A stretch of DNA of 64,000 bases from Burkholderiales bacterium (GTDB lineage: Bacteria; Pseudomonadota; Gammaproteobacteria; Burkholderiales; JAHFRG01), in the NCBI GenBank assembly GCA_035543335.1, contig DASZZH010000023.1, positions 1-64,000 of the forward strand, written 5' to 3'. The notes below the pieces were generated by a model that saw nothing but the letters and a program-made list of their open reading frames with translations, made no database searches and was not told the origin of the DNA. Of the stretch, positions 43,168-52,648 are shown in pieces. The position numbers were made by a program, and so were the translations under genes. Position 1 is the first letter of the stretch. Every line of letters begins with the position of its first letter.

Positions 43168-43788
43168 ATGAAACGTCCCGACCAGCACCTATACCTCGCT
43201 TCGAGGAGCCCCAGAAGGCGCGAGTTGTTAAAACAGATCGGCGTGAATTTCGAGGTCGTGCTGTTTCGGGAATACCTTGTACGCGGTGCCGACGTGGACG
43301 AATCGCCCCATCCCGGCGAGCCCCCGGGAGATTATGTGAAGCGCATCGTGCGCGCCAAGGCCGAAGCCGGCTGGTCGTCAGTCATTCGAAGAAGGCTGCG
43401 GCACTTCCCGGTGCTGGCGGCGGATACCACAGTGGCGCTGGGCGGGAAAATCATCGGCAAGCCGGAAAATCGCGAACATGCGGTGAGGATCTTGAAGGAG
43501 CTTTCAGGGCAAATCCATCAAGTGCTGACCGCGGTGGCGATGAAGCTGGAGGGCAGGCTGGAACTGCGCCTGTCCGTGACATCAGTGCGCTTTCGCGAGC
43601 TCAAGGACCAGGAAATTCTGAACTACGTCGCCACCGGCGAGCCGCTCGACAAGGCGGGCGGCTACGCGATCCAGGGTTTGGCCGCGGCATTTATTGCGGA
43701 AATTGACGGAAGCTACTCGGGCATCATGGGTCTGCCGTTGTTCGAGACGGCAGAATTAATGCGGGAATTCGGATACCAGGTGCTGTGA
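43168..43788 (+). CDS. maf: Maf-family nucleotide pyrophosphatase
   Basis: 206 residues starting at MKRPDQHLYLASRSPRRREL, eight bases after the rlmH stop; the open frame runs further upstream inside rlmH but is not coding. Hydrolyses non-canonical nucleoside triphosphates. Motifs SRSPRRRELL, ADTTVALGG, and GGYAIQGLAAAFIAEIDGSY. The stop overlaps rng (GTGA). Confidence 0.93.
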   Translation: MKRPDQHLYLASRSPRRRELLKQIGVNFEVVLFREYLVRGADVDESPHPGEPPGDYVKRIVRAKAEAGWSSVIRRRLRHFPVLAADTTVALGGKIIGKPENREHAVRILKELSGQIHQVLTAVAMKLEGRLELRLSVTSVRFRELKDQEILNYVATGEPLDKAGGYAIQGLAAAFIAEIDGSYSGIMGLPLFETAELMREFGYQVL

Positions 43789-45239
43789 GCGAAGACATTC
43801 TAATTAACGTTACCCCCCAGGAGACGCGCGTTGCGGTGATGGGGCAGGGCGTGGTACAGGAGCTGCACATCGAGCGGGTGAGCGGCCGCGGCCTGGTCGG
43901 CAACATTTACTGCGGCGAGGTCTGTCGCGTGCTGCCCGGCATGCAGTCGGCGTTCGTCGAAATCGGCCTCGACCGTGCGGCGTTCCTGCATGTGGCGGAC
44001 ATCTGGGGGCAATGGCAAAACGGCGAAGAGCCGAAGCCCATCGAAAGATTGCTGCACGAGGGGCAGAAGCTTTTAGTGCAGGTGATTAAAGATCCCATCG
44101 GCAGCAAGGGGGCGCGGCTTTCCACGCAAATCAGCGCGGCCGGGCGCATGCTGGTATACCTGCCGCAGGAAACGCATATTGGCATTTCGCAGCGCATCGA
44201 GGATGAGGAAGAGCGCGCCCATCTGCGCGACAAGCTGCAGCAGCTTCTGCCGCAGGACCAAAGCGGCGGCTTCATCATTCGCACCATGGCCGAAACCGCA
44301 AGCGAGCGCGAGCTGCTCGCCGACATCGAGTACTTGCGCAAGCTGTGGAACGGGATTCAGGAACAAGCGCAATCGGCGCCGCCGAGGACGCTGCTCTATC
44401 AAGACCTTACCCTGAGCTTGCGCGTATTGCGCGATTTCGTGAGCGAAGATAGTGAACGGGTGGTGGTGGATTCGCGTGAGACTTTTCACAAAATGCAGTC
44501 GTTTGCACAGAATTACATGGACAATGTAGTGCCGCGCATCGAGCACTATACCGGCGAGCGCCCGCTGTTTGACCTTCACGGCGTGGAAGAGGAAATCCAG
44601 AAAGCGCTGGCGCGGCGCGTCGAGCTGAAATCCGGCGGTTATCTGATTATCGACCAGACCGAGGCGCTCACCACCGTGGATGTGAACACCGGCGGCTTTG
44701 TCGGCGGGCGCAATTTCGACGACACCATCTTCAAGACCAATCTCGAAGCGGCGCAAGTAATTGCGCGACAATTGAGGCTCAGAAATCTGGGCGGCATCAT
44801 CATCATTGACTTCATCGACATGGACAACGAAGAGCATCGCAACGCGGTGCTGGCGGAATTCAGGAAGGCGTTGGCGCGCGACCGCACGCGCATGACGGTG
44901 AACGGCTTCACCGCCCTGGGTCTGGTGGAGATGACGAGGAAGCGCACGCGGGAGAGCCTCGCCCATGTGCTGTGCGAGCCGTGCCCGACCTGCCACGGGC
45001 GCGGCGAAGTGAAGACCGCGCAGACCGTGTGCTACGAAATCCTGCGCGAGCTGCTGCGTGAAGCGCGGCAGTTCAATGCGCGCGAGTACCGCATTCTCGC
45101 TTCACAGGATGTGATTGATCTGTTCCTCGACGAGGAGTCGCAAAGCCTGGCCATGCTCGGCGACTTCATCGGCAAGCCGGTCTCGCTTCAGGTGGAAACG
45201 CAGTACACGCAGGAACAGTACGATATCGTGCTGATGTGA
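43785..45239 (+). CDS. rng: Ribonuclease G
   Basis: 484 residues, GTG start. Endoribonuclease for 16S rRNA 5' processing and mRNA decay. S1 domain from about residue 38 (GNIYCGEVCRVLPGMQSAFV), RNase E/G catalytic domain with metal-binding IIIIDFIDMDNEEHRNAVL, and the zinc link CEPCPTCHGRG. Last gene of the nadD string. Confidence 0.96.
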   Translation: MSEDILINVTPQETRVAVMGQGVVQELHIERVSGRGLVGNIYCGEVCRVLPGMQSAFVEIGLDRAAFLHVADIWGQWQNGEEPKPIERLLHEGQKLLVQVIKDPIGSKGARLSTQISAAGRMLVYLPQETHIGISQRIEDEEERAHLRDKLQQLLPQDQSGGFIIRTMAETASERELLADIEYLRKLWNGIQEQAQSAPPRTLLYQDLTLSLRVLRDFVSEDSERVVVDSRETFHKMQSFAQNYMDNVVPRIEHYTGERPLFDLHGVEEEIQKALARRVELKSGGYLIIDQTEALTTVDVNTGGFVGGRNFDDTIFKTNLEAAQVIARQLRLRNLGGIIIIDFIDMDNEEHRNAVLAEFRKALARDRTRMTVNGFTALGLVEMTRKRTRESLAHVLCEPCPTCHGRGEVKTAQTVCYEILRELLREARQFNAREYRILASQDVIDLFLDEESQSLAMLGDFIGKPVSLQVETQYTQEQYDIVLM

Positions 45240-45339
45240 GTTTAAGTTCGCCGGTGGGCGGCCGCGACACGGTCAGCGAAGCTTGGGGTGCGGAAGCGGC
45301 CGCATAAGCCTCAGGAAACAGTGTTTCTTGCAGCCGCTG

Positions 45340-45600
45340 CGCCTCGTCCCCGCACAAAGCTGCGCTCACCGTGATCCGAGGCGCACGGCGGCTGGTTTCT
45401 TTCTTTTGCTTGCCCAAAAGAAAGAAACCTGAAAGACAACGAAGTTGCGGCGGAGGCTAACATGCGAAGCATGTTATGCCAGAACCAAAAGGGCACCCTA
45501 CTGCGCCGTCCTACGGATTCCTTCGGTTTGTTGGCAAATTGGGCGGCTGCGCAACTCGCGCTAAGCGCTCAAACAGTGCTCACCGAATTCCCCTGATTTG
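45340..45600. repeat. Dispersed intergenic element with a 15-bp hairpin
   Basis: GGTTTCTTTCTTTTG (45394-45408) and CAAAAGAAAGAAACC (45415-45429) are perfect arms around CTTGCC. On the right is GGGCGGCTGCGCAACTCGCG then GCGCTCAAACAG, a wording I know as a dispersed intergenic element in beta- and gammaproteobacteria. The hairpin could also terminate rng. The rest of 45240-45632 holds no gene. Confidence 0.65.
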
Positions 45601-45632
45601 ATTTCGTCGCTTGGAGGCTCAGAAGGGGAAAC

Positions 45633-46205
45633 TTAAAACATGCCCGCTATCGTGCGATAAGCTTGAGTAATCAGAATCAACACAAGTTGCGCCAGCACCA
45701 GGACGAACAGCGGCGACAAGTCCACATTCCCAATCGGGGGAATCAGGCGCCGGAACGGGCGCAGGAACGGCCGGGCCAGGCTGTTGAATAGCGGCGCCAG
45801 CGGCGCATGGGGATTCACCCAGCTGAACAACACCTGCACGATGATCAGGAAAATCAGAAGGTAAACACTGAGCTTGATAACTTCCAGCAGGGCGAGGGTC
45901 AGCAAAATGCCGGCGGCAATGCCGGGAGAGCCGGCAAAAACGAAGCCTTTAATCCAGTAAAGCAAGAGCAGTAATATGACCTGCATGGCCCAGGCGAGGG
46001 TGAAACTCGCGAGGTCGAATCCGAAAAGGCCGGGAATCGCGCGCCGTACCGGTCGCGCCAGCCAGTCGGTGAGCGCCACCACGAATTCTCCTACCGGGTT
46101 GCGGAACGAGACGCGCAGGGTTTGCATGTAAAAACGCATGAGCAGCACCAGCGCGAGCAGATCAAACGTAGTTTCCAGGAGAAATTGCAATGCCTGGCCA
46201 AACAT
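45633..46205 (-). CDS. yggT: YggT-family membrane protein
   Basis: 190 residues, four membrane segments arranged as two YggT units (LLMRFYMQTLRVSFRNPVGE first, VQVLFSWVNPHAPLAPLFNS second, each followed by a PFRR or PVRR turn). Thought to act in membrane or osmotic homeostasis. Part of the yggS-proC-yggT string on the minus strand. Confidence 0.92.
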   Translation of the reverse strand: MFGQALQFLLETTFDLLALVLLMRFYMQTLRVSFRNPVGEFVVALTDWLARPVRRAIPGLFGFDLASFTLAWAMQVILLLLLYWIKGFVFAGSPGIAAGILLTLALLEVIKLSVYLLIFLIIVQVLFSWVNPHAPLAPLFNSLARPFLRPFRRLIPPIGNVDLSPLFVLVLAQLVLILITQAYRTIAGMF

Positions 46206-46323
46206 ATCCTCCCTCCTACCCTTCTCCTCCCCGGGGGAGATAGAAAAGATTCCTTCTCCGCCGGGGGAGCAGGATTGGATGAAGGGGAAAGCGGCCCGCG
46301 GTTATCCCGCCCGGTTCCATTTA

Positions 46324-47136
46324 TTATCCCGCCTTGCCGAATTCATCCCCGAGTTCGCGTGAGCGCCCAGCCGCAGCGCGGACGGCATCGATGATATGTT
46401 GCTTGATCTGCGCTTCATCCATCTTGCCAATCGCGCGCTCGGTGGTGCCGCCCTTTGATGTGACGCGGCTCCGCAGCGCTTGTGCGTCTTCGCCCTGGCT
46501 TGCCAATTTCACCGCGCCGGAAAACGTGGCGAGCGCAAGCTGCCGAGCTTGATTGGCATCGAACCCGAGCTCTCTGGCTGCCTGCTGCAGCGCTTCAATG
46601 AAATAAAAAACATAAGCCGGACCGCTGCCCGACAGCGCGGTAATCGCGTCCAGTTGCTCCTCGCGCTCCAGCCACAGCGTTGCGCCCACCGCGCCCAAAA
46701 TCGCTTCGGCCTGCTGCTTTTCCGCTGGCGTTACTGTCGGCATGGCGTAAAGGCCGGAGAAGCCGGAGAGCACCAGCGCCGGCGTATTGGGCATTACCCG
46801 CACAATTCGGGTATAACCTCCAAGCCAGCGCGAAAGATCGGCAGTGCGAATGCCGGCGGCAATCGAAATGACCAATTGTTGCTTGAGCAGGGGTTTCAGA
46901 TTTCGCGCGGCTTCGCACATTTGCTGCGGTTTGACGGCGAGAATGAAGATGCCGGCTTCGGCGCAGCCCTGATTTAGATCCGCAAAAGCGGCAACGCCGA
47001 AGCGGTTGTTGATATTGTCGCGGGCTTCCGTGGAGACATCCACCACGCATAGGCTCTCGGCGACGTAGCCCTTTTGCAACAATCCGCCGACCATGGCGTT
47101 CGCCATGTTGCCACCGCCAATGAATGTAATTTGCAT
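46324..47136 (-). CDS. proC: Pyrroline-5-carboxylate reductase
   Basis: 270 residues. Last step of proline synthesis, NAD(P)H-dependent. Nucleotide-binding ITFIGGGNMANAMVGGLLQK at the N-terminus, VMPNTPALVLSG in the middle, and the signature ALSGSGPAYVFYFIEALQQA with GAVKLA and TSKGGTTERAI. Lies between yggT and a SRPBCC gene. Confidence 0.96.
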   Translation of the reverse strand: MQITFIGGGNMANAMVGGLLQKGYVAESLCVVDVSTEARDNINNRFGVAAFADLNQGCAEAGIFILAVKPQQMCEAARNLKPLLKQQLVISIAAGIRTADLSRWLGGYTRIVRVMPNTPALVLSGFSGLYAMPTVTPAEKQQAEAILGAVGATLWLEREEQLDAITALSGSGPAYVFYFIEALQQAARELGFDANQARQLALATFSGAVKLASQGEDAQALRSRVTSKGGTTERAIGKMDEAQIKQHIIDAVRAAAGRSRELGDEFGKAG

Positions 47137-47161
47137 TGTTGCTGCGGTGCGAAGCTAATTA

Positions 47162-47707
47162 TCAGCCTTCGGCCAGTTTCTTCAGATTCTCCAAGCCCGC
47201 TTTGTAAATCGCGGTGATGGTGTTTTTCGCGGTAGCGTCATTCTCTCCGGCCGGCGGATTGACCAGCGGCGACTTGCGCTGGAACTTGCCGAACCACTCG
47301 ACGACCGAGCCGCTATTCTTGCCCGGCTTCACGCGAATCACGGACTCGTAGTGGCTGACCGGCAGCACGCCTTCAATGATGCTGTACTTGAAGCTCTTGC
47401 CTTTAGCGTTATAGCGCAGCAGTTTTTCCTTGATGGTGCCGCCGTCCTGCAGAGTCAAGAGGCGCACGGCGCCTTTCTGGTTATTGGTGCCGCTCAAGAT
47501 TTCGCTTTTCGCCACGGCCGGATGCCAGGTGTTAAGACCGTTGAAATCGCTGATCTTGCCCCACACCGCGTCGGGAGAGGCCTTGATTTCGATGGTTTGG
47601 GTCACAGTTAGCTTTGGCAGCTTGGCCGGTTTCTGGGTTTTCGCTTCCACGCCGGCGAACGGCAAAGCCAGAAGCAAAACAAGTAGGGGCGCAAGGTTTT
47701 TTTTCAT
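47162..47707 (-). CDS. Exported SRPBCC (START-like) protein
   Basis: 181 residues with a signal peptide (MKKNLAPLLVLLLALPFAGV then EA). The mature part has the polyketide-cyclase/START-like layout: TIEIKASPDAVWGKISDFNG, LNTWHPAVAKSEIL, VRLLTLQDGGTIKEKLL. MxaD-type proteins in the periplasm have this shape. It sits between proC and yggS in the same direction, which is not universal; role unknown. Confidence 0.85.
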   Translation of the reverse strand: MKKNLAPLLVLLLALPFAGVEAKTQKPAKLPKLTVTQTIEIKASPDAVWGKISDFNGLNTWHPAVAKSEILSGTNNQKGAVRLLTLQDGGTIKEKLLRYNAKGKSFKYSIIEGVLPVSHYESVIRVKPGKNSGSVVEWFGKFQRKSPLVNPPAGENDATAKNTITAIYKAGLENLKKLAEG

Positions 47708-47807
47708 TTGTTTGACTCCGATAAGGGTTGAGATAAGGGTTGAAAAAGAATCGTTTCGAGTATAGGGTTGAGCCCGATGTTGTGCAAGCGTTATTGCGGT
47801 CTGTTCT

Positions 47808-48494
47808 TCAGGGCTTGCGCTCGCCGAAAATAGCCGTGCCGACGCGCACCAGCGTGGCGCCTTCCCAAATCGCGGCTTCCAGGTCGTGCGACATGCCCAT
47901 CGAGAGTGTATCCAACGGGATGCCCTGCGCCACCAGTGCGTCTTTCATTTCGCGCAACTTTCGAAGCTGCCGGCGCTGCAATTCGAAATCCACGGTCGGC
48001 TGAGGGACGGCCATAAGGCCGCGCAGTTTCAACCCGGGCAAATCTTGAATAAATCGGGCCAGCCGCGCCGCATTACCGGGCGAGATGCCGCTTTTGGTTG
48101 CTTCTCCGCTTACGTTTACCTGGATGCAAACCTGCAGTGGAGACAGATGAGACGGGCGCGCGATGGACAACCGCTCTGCGATTTTTTCGCGGTCCACGCT
48201 GTGCACCCAGGCAAAGTGCTCGACAATCAGTCGCGTCTTGTTGCTCTGGATGGGGCCGATGAAGTGCCACTCCAGCAAAATTTTTTCCAGCGCCAGAATT
48301 TTTTCCACTCCTTCCTGCGCATAGTTCTCGCCAAAGGCGGTCTGCCCGGCTTGATGGGCTTGGACAATTTTGCTGGGCGGAAAAGTCTTGCTGACTGCGA
48401 CGAGCTGTATTTCGCGGGGTGCCCGACCGGCTGCTTGGGCGCATGCTGCAACGCGTTCCCTGACAGCTTGCAAAGCCAAAGCGATTGCGGTCAT
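47808..48494 (-). CDS. yggS: PLP homeostasis protein YggS/PROSC
   Basis: 228 residues. Pyridoxal-phosphate-binding protein that keeps free PLP and amino-acid pools in balance. The PLP lysine lies in IQLVAVSKTFP; FGENYAQEGVEKI, LEWHFIGPIQSNKTR and LSMGMSHDLEAAI are family motifs. Divergent from pilT, as in many proteobacteria. Confidence 0.95.
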   Translation of the reverse strand: MTAIALALQAVRERVAACAQAAGRAPREIQLVAVSKTFPPSKIVQAHQAGQTAFGENYAQEGVEKILALEKILLEWHFIGPIQSNKTRLIVEHFAWVHSVDREKIAERLSIARPSHLSPLQVCIQVNVSGEATKSGISPGNAARLARFIQDLPGLKLRGLMAVPQPTVDFELQRRQLRKLREMKDALVAQGIPLDTLSMGMSHDLEAAIWEGATLVRVGTAIFGERKP

Positions 48495-48574
48495 AATGAT
48501 TCATCAATAAGGGAGGAAAGGACGGCGCCTGCTGTTCGTGAGCGCTCCCTGCCTTCACATCCCCGGGGATTATA

Positions 48575-49618
48575 ATGGATATTGCCGAACTGCTGGCTTT
48601 CGTCGTCAAGAACAAGGCTTCCGACCTGCATCTTTCGGCGGGAATGCCGCCGATGATCCGCGTGCATGGCGACATCCGCCGCGTCAATCTGCCGGCGATG
48701 GAGCACAAGGAAGTACACGACATGGCGTATGACATCATGAACGACTCGCAGCGCAAGATCTACGAAGAAAACCTCGAGCTCGACTTTTCCTTTGCCATTC
48801 CCAATCTCGCGCGCTTCCGCGTCAACGCCTTCAACCAGAACCGCGGCGCCAGCGTGGCGATGCGGACCATTCCTTCCAGGGTGTTGAGCCTGGAAGAACT
48901 CAACGCGCCAAAAACCTTCGCCGCCATCGCCGACCAGCCGCGCGGCCTGGTGCTGGTCACTGGCCCCACCGGTTGCGGCAAGTCCACCACGCTCGCGGCG
49001 ATGGTCAACTATATCAATGAAAAGGTGTACGGGCACATCCTGACGGTGGAAGATCCGATCGAATTTGTGCATGAGAGCAAGAAATGTCTCGTCAACCAGC
49101 GCGAAGTTGGGCCGCACACGCTCTCCTTCGCCAACGCTCTGCGTTCCTCGCTGCGCGAGGATCCGGATTACGTGCTGGTGGGCGAGATGCGCGACCTGGA
49201 AACCATACGTCTCGCGCTGACCGCCGCCGAGACCGGCCACTTGGTGTTCGCCACCGTGCACACCAGCTCCGCTGCCAAGACGGTGGACCGCGTCATTGAC
49301 GTCTTTTCCGCGGCGGAAAAGGATATGGTGCGCTCGATGCTTTCGGAAAGCTTGCGCGCAGTAATATCGCAGGTGCTGCTCAAGACCAAGGACGGCAGCG
49401 GGCGCGTGGCGGCGTATGAAGTCATGATCGGCACACCGGCGATCCGAAATCTCATCCGCGAGAACAAGGTGGCGCAGATGTACTCGGCGATTCAAACCGG
49501 ACAGAACGTGGGAATGCAGACCTTGGATCAGAACTTGATGGAGCTGGTGAAGCGCGGTGTCGTGACTTCCGAGGAAGCGCGCGGCAAGGCGTCGAACAAG
49601 GATATTTTTTTCGGATAA
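48575..49618 (+). CDS. pilT: Type IV pilus retraction ATPase PilT
   Basis: 347 residues. Hexameric cytoplasmic motor that depolymerises the pilus. KASDLHLSAGMPPMIRVHGD at the N-terminus, Walker A GPTGCGKSTT (Cys in place of the usual Ser), Asp box HILTVEDPIEFVH, Walker B VLVGEMRDLETIRLALTAAE (Gly-Glu), and His box HLVFATVHTSSAAKTVDRVI. Followed by pilU after 24 bp. Confidence 0.97.
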   Translation: MDIAELLAFVVKNKASDLHLSAGMPPMIRVHGDIRRVNLPAMEHKEVHDMAYDIMNDSQRKIYEENLELDFSFAIPNLARFRVNAFNQNRGASVAMRTIPSRVLSLEELNAPKTFAAIADQPRGLVLVTGPTGCGKSTTLAAMVNYINEKVYGHILTVEDPIEFVHESKKCLVNQREVGPHTLSFANALRSSLREDPDYVLVGEMRDLETIRLALTAAETGHLVFATVHTSSAAKTVDRVIDVFSAAEKDMVRSMLSESLRAVISQVLLKTKDGSGRVAAYEVMIGTPAIRNLIRENKVAQMYSAIQTGQNVGMQTLDQNLMELVKRGVVTSEEARGKASNKDIFFG

Positions 49619-49642
49619 AGGCTGTTTCGCAAGGAGCAGATT

Positions 49643-50779
49643 ATGGAACGAGAGCAGGCAGTAAAATTCATGAACGATCTGCTGCGCCTGATGCTCAGCA
49701 AAAAAGCTTCCGACCTGTTTATCACCGCGGGTTTCCCGCCGGCGATCAAGGTGGACGGCAAGGTGACGCCGGTTTCCAGCCAGGCGTTGACGCCGCAGCA
49801 TACCCAGGAATTCGCGCGTGCGCTGATGAATGACAGGCAGACGCAGGAATTCGAAGCCACCAAGGAATGTAATTTCGCGATCAACCCGCCGGGAATCGGC
49901 CGTTACCGTGTCAACGCTTTTGTGCAGCAGGCCCGGGTCGGCCTGGTGCTGCGCACTATCACCACAACCATCCCGAAATTCGAGGATCTTAATCTTCCGG
50001 CGGTGCTCAAGGACATCGCCATGACCAAGCGCGGCCTGGTTATCTTCGTCGGCGGCACCGGTTGTGGCAAATCGACTTCGCTGGCGGCGATGGTCGGCTA
50101 CCGCAATGAAAACAGCTACGGCCACATCATCACCATCGAGGACCCGGTGGAATTCGTGCACGAGCACAGAAACTGCATCGTCACCCAGCGCGAAGTCGGG
50201 GTGGATACCGACAACTGGTTTTCCGCACTGAAAAACATGCTGCGCCAGGCGCCGGACGTGATTCAGATCGGCGAAATCCGCGAGCGCGAGACCATGGATT
50301 ACGCGATCGCCTTTTCCGAAACCGGACACCTGTGCATGGCGACGCTGCATGCCAACAGCACCAACCAGGCGCTTGACCGCATCATCAACTTCTTCCCTGC
50401 AGAGCGCAGACAGCAGCTGCTGATGGACCTGTCGTTGAACATCCGTGCCTTCGTCTCGCAACGCCTGATTCCGAAAAAAGAGGGCAAAGGGCGCGTCGCA
50501 GCGGTCGAAATCATGCTGAACTCACCGTTGATTTCCGACCTGGTTTTCAAAGGCGACGTGCATGAGATCAAAGAGATCATGTCGAGATCGCGCGAGCTGG
50601 GCATGCAGACTTTTGACCAGTCCCTGTTCGATCTGTACGAAGCGGGGCAGATCAGCTATGAGGACGCGCTGCGTAACGCCGACTCGGTCAACGACTTGCG
50701 CTTGAGAATCAAGCTGCACGGGTCGGAGGCGAAAGACAAGGATGTGATGTCCGGCATCGATCACCTCAATATCGTGTAG
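49643..50779 (+). CDS. pilU: PilT-like ATPase PilU
   Basis: 378 residues. PilT-dependent accessory retraction ATPase. KKASDLFITAGFPPAIKVDG, Walker A GGTGCGKST, IEDPVEFVHEHRNCIVTQRE, IQIGEIRERETMDYAIAFSE, HLCMATLHANSTNQALDRII. AAGGAGCAG precedes the ATG. The C-terminal tail is longer than in PilT, as usual. Confidence 0.96.
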   Translation: MEREQAVKFMNDLLRLMLSKKASDLFITAGFPPAIKVDGKVTPVSSQALTPQHTQEFARALMNDRQTQEFEATKECNFAINPPGIGRYRVNAFVQQARVGLVLRTITTTIPKFEDLNLPAVLKDIAMTKRGLVIFVGGTGCGKSTSLAAMVGYRNENSYGHIITIEDPVEFVHEHRNCIVTQREVGVDTDNWFSALKNMLRQAPDVIQIGEIRERETMDYAIAFSETGHLCMATLHANSTNQALDRIINFFPAERRQQLLMDLSLNIRAFVSQRLIPKKEGKGRVAAVEIMLNSPLISDLVFKGDVHEIKEIMSRSRELGMQTFDQSLFDLYEAGQISYEDALRNADSVNDLRLRIKLHGSEAKDKDVMSGIDHLNIV

Positions 50780-50915
50780 CGGAACATCGTATTCGGCTTC
50801 TATACTTTGTTGCTCGCTTGTCCCGAATGCTCATGTATTGCCTTATACACTCCGCTTCGGGCCAAGCTCGCGCCTCGTCTATAAGCCGAACACTGGTTCC
50901 GCTTTACGCCCCTAT

Positions 50916-52067
50916 TTAGTCCGGTCTGTTCTTGCGCATGGATCCAGCGACGATCTTGTATTCGAACAACCGGCATTCCAGCGGACCGTTGTGAAGCGGC
51001 GTGCGCTTCGAGGCGTTAAGCCGGATCAATTTCGGCAAACGCATGTCGGCGCTGAAAATGTAGCAGTTCCAGCCGCTGAATTTTTTCTTGAGCACATCGC
51101 CCAGCTGTGGATAAAATTTTTCCAGCTCATCAATCTCGCCGACGCGCTTGCCGTAGGGCGGATTGGTGACCATGATCCCCGCGCTTGCCGGCGCCGTAAT
51201 TTCCAGCACATTGACCTGCTTGAGCGCGACCGTACCTTCCAGTCCTGCCGCCGCCAGATTGGCGCGTGCGTGTTTCAAGGCCTCGCCATAGAGGTCGCTG
51301 CCATAAACCGGCAGGAGAGTTTTTGCTTTCTGTCCCTGTTCGCTTTCATGCAGCAGCATTTTCCATTTGCGCGCATTGAAATTCTTGAGCTTCTCGAAAG
51401 CAAAATGCCGCCCCATGCCCGGCGCCATGTTGAACGACATCAATGCCGCTTCCATTAGAAAAGTGCCGCTGCCACACATCGGGTCGAGGAACGGAATCCC
51501 CGGCGACCAGGAAGCAAGATGCAGAATTCCCGCGGCTAGGTTTTCCCGCAGCGGCGCTTCGCCCTGGACCTTGCGCCAGCCGCGCTTGAATAGCGGTTCG
51601 CCGCTGGTGTCAAGATATAAAAAAATTTCCCTGGCGTCGAGAAAAGCGTGGATGCGCAGGTCCGGCCGCTGCGTGTCCACGCTCGGACGCCTGCCGGTTT
51701 CCTCGCGGAAGCGGTCGCACACGGCGTCCTTGATTTTGAGCGTGACAAAATCCAGACTGGGAAGGGAGCAGTGAATGGCGGAAACATTGACGCGCAGAGT
51801 CAATTCGGGCTCAAACCAGTCGGTCCACGGCAGCGCATGCGCCGCCCGGTAAACGTCTTCCTCGGTTTGGTAGCGCCGCTGGGCGAGCAACCACAACACG
51901 CGGCTGGCGACGTGGCTGTGCAAATTGACCTTGTAAGCGAGCGGGAACTCGCCGGCAAAGGTAACTCCGCCGTCAGTCGCTTCGAGCCGCGCCGCGCCGA
52001 GAGACTGAAGTTCCGCTGCCAGCGATTTTTCCAGACCGCGCGGGCAGGATGCAAAGAATTTTTCCAT
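50916..52067 (-). CDS. THUMP-domain RNA methyltransferase (RlmL N-terminal type)
   Basis: 383 residues. Predicted SAM-dependent N2-guanine methyltransferase of 23S rRNA. THUMP domain in the first 150 residues (FASCPRGLEKSLAAELQSLG; RVLWLLAQRRYQTEEDVYRA), then a Rossmann methyltransferase with PFLDPMCGSGTFLMEAALMS and the catalytic VTNPPYGKRVGE. It corresponds to the RlmL half of E. coli RlmKL. Confidence 0.93.
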   Translation of the reverse strand: MEKFFASCPRGLEKSLAAELQSLGAARLEATDGGVTFAGEFPLAYKVNLHSHVASRVLWLLAQRRYQTEEDVYRAAHALPWTDWFEPELTLRVNVSAIHCSLPSLDFVTLKIKDAVCDRFREETGRRPSVDTQRPDLRIHAFLDAREIFLYLDTSGEPLFKRGWRKVQGEAPLRENLAAGILHLASWSPGIPFLDPMCGSGTFLMEAALMSFNMAPGMGRHFAFEKLKNFNARKWKMLLHESEQGQKAKTLLPVYGSDLYGEALKHARANLAAAGLEGTVALKQVNVLEITAPASAGIMVTNPPYGKRVGEIDELEKFYPQLGDVLKKKFSGWNCYIFSADMRLPKLIRLNASKRTPLHNGPLECRLFEYKIVAGSMRKNRPD

Positions 52068-52102
52068 GACCAGCGACGAGTGATGAATTGGAATACTACG
52101 AC

Positions 52103-52513
52103 TCAGAACGGCTTGACTACAACCAGGATTACTATTGCAATCAGAATGACAGTGGGAATTTCGTTAACCCAGCGGTAGAATTTCCGGCTGTGGCTCTTGG
52201 GGTCGTTCTTGATGTCGATGAGCAGCTTGCCACAAAACATGTGAAAAAGAATCAGCGCGATTACCAGCACTAGTTTCAGATTGAGCCACATGCCGGAAAA
52301 GCCGTAACCCAACAGCCAGAAGCCGAAACCCAGCGCCAGCACCGCCGCCGGCGTCATGATGTAGAAATAGAGCTTGCGCTCCATCGTGACGAAGCGCTCG
52401 AGGCTGATGGAGTCTTCGGCTGCCGAATGATAAACAAAAAGCCGCGGCAGGTAGAAAAGCCCGGCAAACCACGCCACGACTGAAATAATATGAAAGGCTT
52501 TGATCCAGAGCAT
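52103..52513 (-). CDS. hemJ: Protoporphyrinogen oxidase HemJ
   Basis: 136 residues; start at MLWIKAFHIISVVAWFAGLF (52513), since the frame upstream lies in repeats. Four membrane segments; His in KAFHII and FHMFCG are heme-ligand candidates. Oxidises protoporphyrinogen IX in heme synthesis where HemG/HemY are absent. Confidence 0.9.
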   Translation of the reverse strand: MLWIKAFHIISVVAWFAGLFYLPRLFVYHSAAEDSISLERFVTMERKLYFYIMTPAAVLALGFGFWLLGYGFSGMWLNLKLVLVIALILFHMFCGKLLIDIKNDPKSHSRKFYRWVNEIPTVILIAIVILVVVKPF

Positions 52514-52524
52514 AAACTTAAATT

Positions 52525-52640
52525 CCGCAGTTAACCGCCGATACACGCCGATAAATGCCGATAAATGCCGACAAAACAGATTATTTTTCCGGCTGCTGAA
52601 ATATCTGCGTTCATCTGCGTTAATCGGCGGTTTAGCGAGT
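52525..52640. repeat. Short intergenic inverted and tandem repeat
   Basis: TAACCGCCGAT and ATCGGCGGTTTA flank the stretch; inside are three CCGATAAATG/CCGATACACG units and two TCTGCGTT(A/C)ATC units. Such ATCTGCGTTAATC boxes are common between genes in many bacteria. No gene. Confidence 0.6.
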
Positions 52641-52648
52641 TTTTGGGT

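Noticed and set aside
48491-50461. Open frame of 656 codons on the minus strand inside pilT and pilU
   Set aside because: Antisense shadow over two intact ATPase genes; composition is Arg/His-rich without motifs.
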